Below, one piece after another: positions 56,281-64,000 of a stretch of DNA of 64,000 nt (positions within the stretch are counted from its first letter, which is position 1; the number at the start of each line of letters is the position of its first letter). Below the pieces are notes generated by a model. It was given only the letters and a program-made list of their open reading frames with translations. It had not been told where the DNA came from and ran no database searches. The stretch covers positions 154,429,273 to 154,493,272 of the forward strand of contig OW121740.1 of NCBI GenBank assembly GCA_933228675.1, in the 5' to 3' direction. The stretch comes from Stomorhina lunata (taxonomy: Eukaryota > Arthropoda > Insecta > Diptera > Rhiniidae). A program made the translations under genes and the position numbers.

Positions 56281-59200
56281 TTTTTTTTATTCATTATGAA
56301 AAATTTTCTATACAAAATTTATTCAATATGAAAAATCTTCTATACAAAATTTATTCAATATGAAAAATTTTCTATAGAAAATCTATTCAATATGAAAACA
56401 TTTTTTACAGAAATTTATTCAATATGAAAAATTTTCTATAGAAAATTTATTCAATATGAAAAATTTTCAATAGAAAATTTATTCAATAGAAAAATTTTCT
56501 ATAGAAAATTTATTCAATATAAAAAATTTTCTATAGAAAATTTATTCAATATGAAACATTTTATTTTAATATGAAAAATTTTCTATAGAAAATTTTTTAA
56601 TATGAAAAATTTTCTATAGAAAATTTTTTAATATGAAAAATTTTCTATAGAAAATTTTTTAATATGAAAAATTTTCTATAGAAAATTTTTTAATATGAAA
56701 AATTTTCTATAGAAAATTTTTTAATAAGAAAAATTTTCTATAGAAAATTTTTTAATATGAAAAATTTTCTATAGAAAATTTTTTAATATGAAAAATTTTC
56801 TTTAGAAAATTTTTTAATATGAAAAATTTTCTTTAGAAAATTTTTTGATACGAAAAATTTTCTTTAGAAAATTTTGTGATATGAAAAATTTTCTTTAGAA
56901 AATTTTGTGATATGAAAAATTTTCTTTAGAAAATTTTTTGATATGAAAAATTTTCTTTAGAAAATTTTTTGATATGAAAAATTTTCTTTAGAAAATTTTT
57001 TGATATGAAAAATTTTCTTTAGAAAATTTTTTGATATCAAAAACTTTCTTTAGAAAATTTTTTGATATCAAAAATTTTCTTTAGAAATTTTTTTAATATG
57101 AAAAATATTCTCTAGAAAATTTTTTAACATGAAAAAATTTTTAATATGAAAAACTTTCTCTAGAAAATTTTTTAATATGAAAAATTTTCTCTAGAAAATT
57201 TTTAATATGAAAAGTTTTCTCTAGGAAATTTTTTAATATGAAAAATTTTCTCTAGGAAATTTATTAATATGAAAAATTTTCTATAGAAAATCTTTTAATG
57301 TGAAAAATTTTCTATAGAAAATCTTTTAATGAAAAAAATTTTCTATAGAAAATCTTTTAATGTGAAAAATTTTCTATAGAAAATTTTTTAATGTGAAAAA
57401 TTTTCTATAGAAAATTTTTTAATGTGAAAAATTTTCTATAGAAAATTTTTTAAAATGAAACATTTTATATAGAAAATTTTTTAACGTGAAAAATTTTCTA
57501 TAAAAAATTTTTAAACGTGAAAAATTTTCTATAAAAAATTTTTAAACGTGAAAAATTTTCTATAAAAAATTTTTTAACGTGAAAAATTTTCTATAGAAAA
57601 TTTTTTAACGTGAAAAATTTTCTATAGAAAATTTTTTAACGTGAAAAATTTTCTATAGAAAATTTTTTAACGTGAAAAATTTTCTATAGAAAATTTTTTA
57701 ACGTGAAAAATTTTCTATAGAAAATTTTTTAAAGTGAAAAATTTTCTATAGAAAATTTTTTAATATGAAAAATTTTCTATAGAAAATTTTTTAATATGAA
57801 AAATTTTCTATAGAAAATTTTTTAATATGAAAAATTTTCTATAGAAAATTTTTTAATATGAAAAATTTTCTATAGAAAATTTTTTAATATGAAAAATTTT
57901 CTATAGAAAATTTTTTAATATGAAAAATTTTCTATAGAAAATTTTTTAATATGAAAAATTTTCTATAGAAAATTTTTTAATATGAAAAATTTTCTATAGA
58001 AAATTTTTTAATATGAAAAATTTTCTATAGAAAATTTTTTAATATGAAAAATTTTCTATAGAAAATTTTTTAATATGAAAAATTTTCTACAGAAAATTTT
58101 TTAATATGAAAAATTTTCTATAGAAAATTTTTTAATATGAAAAATTTTCTATAGAAAATTTTTTAATATGAAAAATTTTCTATAGAAAATTTTTTAATAT
58201 GAAAAATTTTCTATAGAAAATTTTTTAATATGAAAAATTTTCTATAGAAAATTTTTTAATATGAAAAATTTTCTATAGAAAATTTTTTAATATGAAAAAT
58301 TTTCTATAGAAAATTTTTTAATATGAAAAATTTTCTATAGAAAATTTTTTAATATGAAAAATTTTCTATAGAAAATTTTTTAATATGAAAAATTTTCTTT
58401 AGAAAATTTTTTAATATGAAAAATTTTCTATAGAAAATTTTTTAATATGAAAAATTTTCTATAGAAAATTTTTTAATATGAAAAATTTTCTATAGAAAAT
58501 TTTTTAATATGAAAAATTTTCTATAGAAAATTTTTTAATATGAAAAATTTTCTATAGAAAATTTTTTAATATGAAAAATTTTCTATAGAAAATTTTTTAA
58601 TATGAAAAATTTTCTATAGAAAATTTTTTAATATGAAAAATTTTCTATAGAAAATTTTTTAATATGAAAAATTTTCTATAGAAAATTTTTTAATATGAAA
58701 AATTTTCTATAGAAAATTTTTTAATATGAAAAATTTTCTATAGAAAATTTTTTAATATGAAAAATTTTCTATAGAAAATTTTTTAATATGAAAAATTTTC
58801 TATAGAAAATTTTTTAATATGAAAAATTTTCTATAGAAAATTTTTTAATATGAAAAATTTTCTATAGAAAATTTTTTAATATGAAAAATTTTCTATAGAA
58901 AATTTTTTAATATGAAAAATTTTCTATAGAAAATTTTTTAATATGAAAAATTTTCTATAGAAAATTTTTTAATATGAAAAATTTTCTATAGAAAATTTTT
59001 TAATATGAAAAATTTTCTATAGAAAATTTTTTAATATGAAAAGTTTTCTATAGAAAATTTTTTAATATGAAAAATTTTCTATAGAAAATTTTTTAATATG
59101 AAAAATTTTCTATAGAAAATTTTTTAATATGAAAAATTTTCTATAGAAAATTTTTTAATATGAAAAATTTTCTATAAAAAATTTTTTAATATGAAAAGTT

Positions 59201-59380
59201 TTCTTTAGAAAATTTTTTAATATGAAAAATTTTCTTAAGAAAATTTATTAATATGAAAAATTTTCTTAAGAAAATTTATTGAATATGAAAAATGTTCTAT
59301 AGAAAATTTATTCAATATGAAAAATTTTCTATAGAAAATTTTTCAATATAAAATATTTTCTATAGAAAATTTATTCAATA
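56280..59380. repeat. 31-bp CTATAG satellite, reverse orientation (array 7)
   Basis: About 100 units of 31 bp, TTTTCTATAGAAAATTTTTT plus AATATGAAAAA. The reverse complement of this unit is exactly the ATATT unit of array 6. Positions 57740-59180 are nearly uniform. Left-side blocks carry linked variants (TTTAGAAAATTTTTTGATATG at about 56800-57060, AACGTG at 57480-57710), again showing block-wise spread. Confidence 0.97.
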
Positions 59381-59389
59381 TCAAAAATC

Positions 59390-59808
59390 GATTAATTTGA
59401 TTTCCCTTAATGTTTTGTAACTTAACAATCCATGTCCACACTGAAGCTAATCTCCATAACAAAGAAACTCCCAACTCCTTTTCAAGTCTGTCTTAGCTTA
59501 AATCATCAAGCTTTAGTCAGTCTTCGTCATGCATTTGGTGGGGGTAATTTATGACTGAATTAAAAACTTATGATTTAATGCAACGACATGATGTCTGATG
59601 TTTGTCTGTCATTTGTTATTTTCCAAAGATTTCTCGTCAAAGGAAAAGTCAATGACAAGTTAATAGAAAAGAAACTTGTTTCAATTTGTTTTCATGTTTG
59701 AAATAAATGAAAATTTCAATGTCATTAAAATTTAAATATTAAAAATTTAGGAAAGATGAAATTTTTGTACAAGTAAATTTTTTCATTTTATGGTAAAAAT
59801 ATTTCTTT
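59390..59808. other. Intergenic stretch, no gene recognised
   Basis: Moderately AT-rich, non-repetitive. No gene is supported. Confidence 0.45.
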
Positions 59809-59810
59809 TT

Positions 59811-59945
59811 ATACCCTTCACCAATAGGTGAAAGGGTATTATAAGTTTGTGATTCCGTTTGTAATTTTTTTATTAGTGATCGTAGACCCCATAAAAATTA
59901 TACCGATCGACTCAGAATCGGGAGGAGAATCGATTAAGCGATGTC

Positions 59946-59977
<32 letters not shown>

Positions 59978-62410
59978 CGTCTGTCTGTCTGTCTGTTGAA
60001 ATCAAGTTTCTGAAGCCCCTGGAGGATGGACTTACATAAATTATATATCAGATTTTAGGAAATTCTCCCGCAATGAACGCTATTAAATTTCATTAAAATC
60101 GGTTTATAAACACCGAAAATTTCGAAAAAATACCTAAAATTAGACGAAAATTTTAAAATTTTTGATTGAAACACACTTTTAAATAACAAGAGAAAAAAGA
60201 TACTCCTGGTGTACATGTGATAATATGTTATATATCAGATTGTAGGAAATATTTTCCCAAAGCACTCTGTAAAATTTTATCAAAATCGGTCCATAAACAA
60301 CTGAGATATCGCCAAAACACTGAATTTGATGTATCGCAAATTGCCCAAAGTACACATTAGAGAATGTTTGTTGAAAAAATTAAATGCAGAAATAGGAAAA
60401 ACTATCCTCCTTTAGTACGGACCTACATAAATTTTATATCAGATTTTAGGAAATTCCCCCACCAAGCACTTTATTAAATTTTATCAAAAGCGGTCTATAA
60501 ACAATTGAGATATCGCCATAACACTACATTTGATGTACAGCAAATTGCCCAAAGTACGTGTCTAAGAAATTTTGTTTACATTTTGTAAGTATTGTTTCAG
60601 CGATATCTCAGGTGTTTATGGACCGATTGTGATGAAATTTGACATCGTTCTTTATGGGAGGGTTTTATAAAATCTGATATATATACTCCACAAATCTGAT
60701 TATGAATACCATTCAAATTGTACCGATCAACTCAGAATCGGCACAAGAATCGATTTCGCGACCTCCGTCCGTCTGTCCGTCCGTCTGTTTGTTTGTCCGT
60801 CCGTCTACATGTCCGTCCGTCTACCTGTCTGTCCTTTTTTCTGTTGTAGTCAAGTTTTTGGAGCTCCTGTTTTGTCGATACCTCAGATGTTTATTTTGAT
60901 GAAGTTTAATAGCGTCCTTCGCAGGGGATTATCTAAATCCTGATGCATTCTGTAATTTGTGGTAGATATAATTTAGCGTTTAAGCGATGGTGTTTTGATC
61001 GACAATGTTGAAATTCAGAGTGCGACAATTCAGGAGCTCCACAAATCTGGTTTTAGCAGACAGACACACTGCATTTATCTTAATTTTGTGTCTGACTTTT
61101 GAACATTATGATAACATTTGAGAATGTATTATATATCAAATTATAGGTAATCTTCCTAGGAAGTACAAAAATGCAGCTAATTACATGATATCCGTTCAAA
61201 ACCTACATATGTATGTAAGTATCTCACATATCAACAAAAATTTAAATTTTTTAATTGCAATTGGGAGAAATCCGTTCACGTTTGACAATTGATCCCGTAT
61301 AACGCCTAAGGCAATCTCTTAGTAGCTAATAAATGACAAATTATAATAGATACGATGATGACATTTAGTATAAAGACGTTGTACAATATTGATATTCAGG
61401 ACAATAGCGCCTAAAATAAACTTTCTAGAGGGACAACATTTGACAAAAGTATTTCTGATCTCTTGAAAAGTTCGATATTGAAAATGGGCGAGCTCTATTC
61501 ACATTTAGTGAAATCTCCCATATAAACCCGACCGGGAATCGATTTAATGCTGATAAATTAAATCACATTAAAATTGCACAAAGAACTAGAGCAAAACTTT
61601 CCAAACATCCATCGGACAGATCGAAAGAACTATACATCCCAAATATTATTGATGAAGTGTTCATTTTAATTAATTAACTAACTTCAAATTAATAAGTAAA
61701 CTTTTCCGACAAAGCTGATAACCATCCATTCAAAAGCTATATATTTCACGTATGTATCTAAAACTAGGAGTGTATACCCTATAATTTTAAGTCTTGTATA
61801 CATTGACAATCATTGTTAAAGCTTTGACCTAAATCATTCCGCTAACTTCAGAGTTTTACATAACTAATCAAGAACTTTTACTAGTTGGATAATTCGTACG
61901 AAGTAAAGTGCACAATCGTCACTGTGCACAGCGTTTTTGGGTTGCATGTCAGAATACTTAAACTTCATCAAATCGATGTGCTATTGCAAATCTAAGGGCA
62001 TCTACATTTTGAAGCATCTTTTCTGCATGGTTTATCTGGTCTATCGAACTTTATTAAATGTTCGTAAAATATGTGTCTATTTTATTTCGAAGCTACTGGC
62101 TGGCTTAAATATGCATTCTCTACTTGTAGTCTAGTAATCATTATCTTTCACAAAGGGACCACTTTAGAACCCAAGTGAAGCTTCCCTAGACATCAGCCAC
62201 TTGCCCAACCTAACCTTTGGGTGCATAACTATTCTAGATGATGACGCCACCGAAAAGGTTTTCGTTTTCCGACTCTTAATTTTAAAGACTCTTTGCATAT
62301 AATACTAGTATAACCAAATATTGCTACGAATTACACTAAGTACTTTTGGAACACCATTGGTGAAGGGTATCCAAGATTCGGCAAAGCCGAATATACCACT
62401 CTTACTTGTT
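59811..62410 (+). mobile_element. Long GTCY-family element (family B), copy 2
   Basis: It starts ATACCCTTCACCAATAGGTG and carries GTCTG/GTCCG tracts at 59945-59997 and 60763-60835. It ends ACCATTGGTGAAGGGTATCC, then the hairpin ATTCGGC-AAA-GCCGAAT and ACTCTTACTTGTTT. It is the inverse of 44520-46931, with about 180 bp of length difference. No known coding domain. Confidence 0.85.
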
Positions 62411-62494
62411 TATGTTCATTTGAAAATTTTAACATATGAACTTTTCAATTTTGCGACTTAAGCAAATTTTTTACTTTTGGGTGTTAATGAATTT

Positions 62495-62780
62495 TTAATT
62501 ATGTGCGTACACCCGTTGATTTTTTTAAGCGAATCCAAAATATATCAAAAATATTTACAGTATAATCCATATAATCGCCCAGAAAAACACTTAAAGCGTA
62601 TGTGTACTTTAGCTTTCTCTCATTGGATAATCGTCTTCATTATTTGTTTCCGGTTTAGAGTAAACGCGGTATACTCTTCTTTTATGGGACTTTTCAAAAT
62701 GACCATACGACAAATTAAAGTATGGAAGTGCAACATATTAAAAAGTCTTTAATTTAATTATTTTGCTACTTGATACATAA
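62495..62780 (+). repeat. Direct duplication, left copy
   Basis: The same sequence order is repeated at 63500-63832: AAGCGAATCCAAAATATA, ATTTACAGTATAATCCA, CTTTCTCTCATTGGATAATC, TTTTATGGGACTTTTCAAAA, GTATGGAAGTGCAA and TTGATACATAAT. This copy ends exactly where the GTCY element at 62783 begins. An open frame at 62477-62752 is not conserved in the other copy. Confidence 0.8.
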
Positions 62781-62782
62781 TT

Positions 62783-63484
62783 ATACCCTTCACCATCATA
62801 GGTGGAAAGGGAAAGGCATAGAAATATTTGTCTTAGACCCACCTTTTAGTATACCAATAGACTTATAATCACTATCTGAGTCGATTTAACGAGGACGCAA
62901 TTCTAAAGATAATTTAATGAAATTTGGCACAGAGAATTTTTTTCATAGTGGGATCATGGCTATTGAAATTCATCAAAATCAGTCCATTATTTATGGTACC
63001 TCCCATAGGTCCCACTTCCCGAAATTGATATATTCGCCACAAATATCAAAATTTTTCCATGAAATTTAAAACATAGACTGCTTATATAAACTAAAATCAC
63101 TGTACCAAACTTCATTGAAATCGGTCCACATTTGACCATAGCTCCCATACAAACTCTTCTGTCAAAACGCACTAAATGAGACAAAAAAATCACTAAAACG
63201 CTTGTAAATCCGAAGATAATGGGAATTTTAAGTTTATTTTTTGCATACATAACATCTGTAATCAATTTGCTAAGTTTCAAGATAATCGGTCGATATTTGT
63301 CCCTAGCTCTCATATAAGTCAAAATGGCGGAAACATCTTAAATTTATAATTTTTGAGAGTATGTTTGTATGAAGGCAAAATTTAGCAAATATTTATCTTT
63401 ATACAGGAAAAAGAACACCATTGACCTTAGTGATGAAGGGTATCGTATGGTCGGGCTTGCCCGAATAGAGCACTTTCTTACTTG
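62783..63484 (+). mobile_element. GTCY (mini-me-like) element between direct duplicates
   Basis: The 5' end TATACCCTTCACCATCATAG and the 3' end GATGAAGGGTATCGTATGGT, then CGGGCTTGCCCG and TTTCTTACTTG, match family A. The GTCY tract and adjoining sequence near 62890 are deleted. No coding capacity. Confidence 0.83.
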
Positions 63485-63499
63485 TAAATAATGTGCCTT

Positions 63500-63832
63500 T
63501 ACCAGTAGATTTTTTAAGCGAATCCAAAATATAGCAAAAATATTTACAGTATAATCCAGAAAAACACATAAACGCTCAAACAAACATACATTTCATGAGC
63601 ACGTGTCTGAACCTTAGCTTTCTCTTATTGGATAATAGTTCTCATTGGATAATCGTGTTTCCGGACTGAAGTAAAAACGGTATACTCTCTTTTTATGGGA
63701 CTTTTCAAAAGGACCATAAGGCAAATCAATGTATGGAAGTGCAAAATCTTTATATTATCGTGTTTGATTTAATTATTTGGCTACTTTGTTGCCATGTGGC
63801 AACAAAAGTGCTATTTGATACATAATTTTTTC
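63500..63832 (+). repeat. Direct duplication, right copy
   Basis: Second copy of 62495-62780, more than 80 per cent similar by eye, with extra insertions. One of these contains a perfect hairpin TTGTTGCCA-TG-TGGCAACAA (63786-63805). It starts immediately after the 3' end of the GTCY element. Confidence 0.78.
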
Positions 63833-64000
63833 TAAATCCTAAAATTGTATTCCGATTTTTTTCCGATATTTCTCCATCTTAAGTGCAAACAATGTCCGTA
63901 AGAGCATTTTAACACTAATCACATGAATTTCTCATCTGACGTATAAATACGTAACGTAAGCGTTAAACATTTCATACAAATCGTTCATGATTATTTATAC

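Noticed and set aside
62477..62752. 91-codon open frame at the right end
   Set aside because: The directly duplicated copy at 63500-63832 does not keep the frame, so it is not under coding constraint.
63942..63975. TATAAATA within ACGTATAAATACGT near the right edge (possible promoter)
   Set aside because: TATA-like strings are common in this AT-rich DNA and the downstream gene, if any, is outside the window.

Overview
The window reads as nuclear DNA of a fly (Diptera, most likely a calyptrate such as a blowfly or house-fly relative). The evidence is strong AT richness, spliced genes with long repeat-filled introns, eukaryotic tRNA genes with Pol III terminators, mariner elements of the DD41D (rosa) and DD37E types, a Transib element, and many short dispersed elements carrying a (GTCY)n proto-microsatellite of the kind called mini-me in Drosophila. 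The species placement is inference.

Host genes are sparse. One protein gene is clear: the last three coding exons (15194-15388, 20183-20293, 20718-20944) of a secreted protein with one six-cysteine chitin-binding type-2 (peritrophin-A/CBM14) domain, probably a CPAP1-type cuticular protein. Its first exon was not found. Two identical tRNA-Pro(TGG) genes lie at 38021 and 44294.

Everything else is repeats, of two kinds. (1) Tandem arrays: seven well-preserved satellites (units of 31, 37, 29, 35, 31, 31 and 31 bp) and three decayed ones. Nearly all monomers are built around a dyad, either ATAGGAAATTTTT/AAAAATTTCCTAT or TTTCTATAGAAA. The arrays at 52.3-55.6 kb and 56.3-59.4 kb are the same 31-bp satellite in opposite orientation, a giant inverted repeat with a 0.65-kb spacer. 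The arrays at 0.2-1.8 kb and 19.7-20.0 kb are also one satellite in opposite orientations. (2) Transposable elements, often nested. The best is a 5,529-bp Transib (the RAG1-related superfamily) at 31456-36984. It has about 1.36-kb terminal inverted repeats that begin CACAGTG, the same seven bases as the V(D)J recombination signal heptamer, flanked by a 5-bp duplication CGGTG, and it sits inside a rosa-type mariner. Its transposase spans 32977-35012 with one in-frame stop and one frameshift. A second, older Transib relic lies at 2735-4580 and is itself split by another element.

Other layers include a DD37E mariner (4751-6025), a 0.8-kb deleted rosa-type mariner (8628-9448), eight or more GTCY elements in at least two families, a GGGGCC-ended MITE with four copies, foldback elements at 6890, 28722 and 38408, and a set of otherwise unrelated elements that all end CCCAGY...RCTGGG and are flanked by 2-bp duplications (2917, 21938, 27580, 50677). 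No operon, CRISPR or viral system is visible. The points of most interest are the long-TIR Transib, the CCCAGY/2-bp-duplication group, and the dyad satellites with their inverted arrangement.
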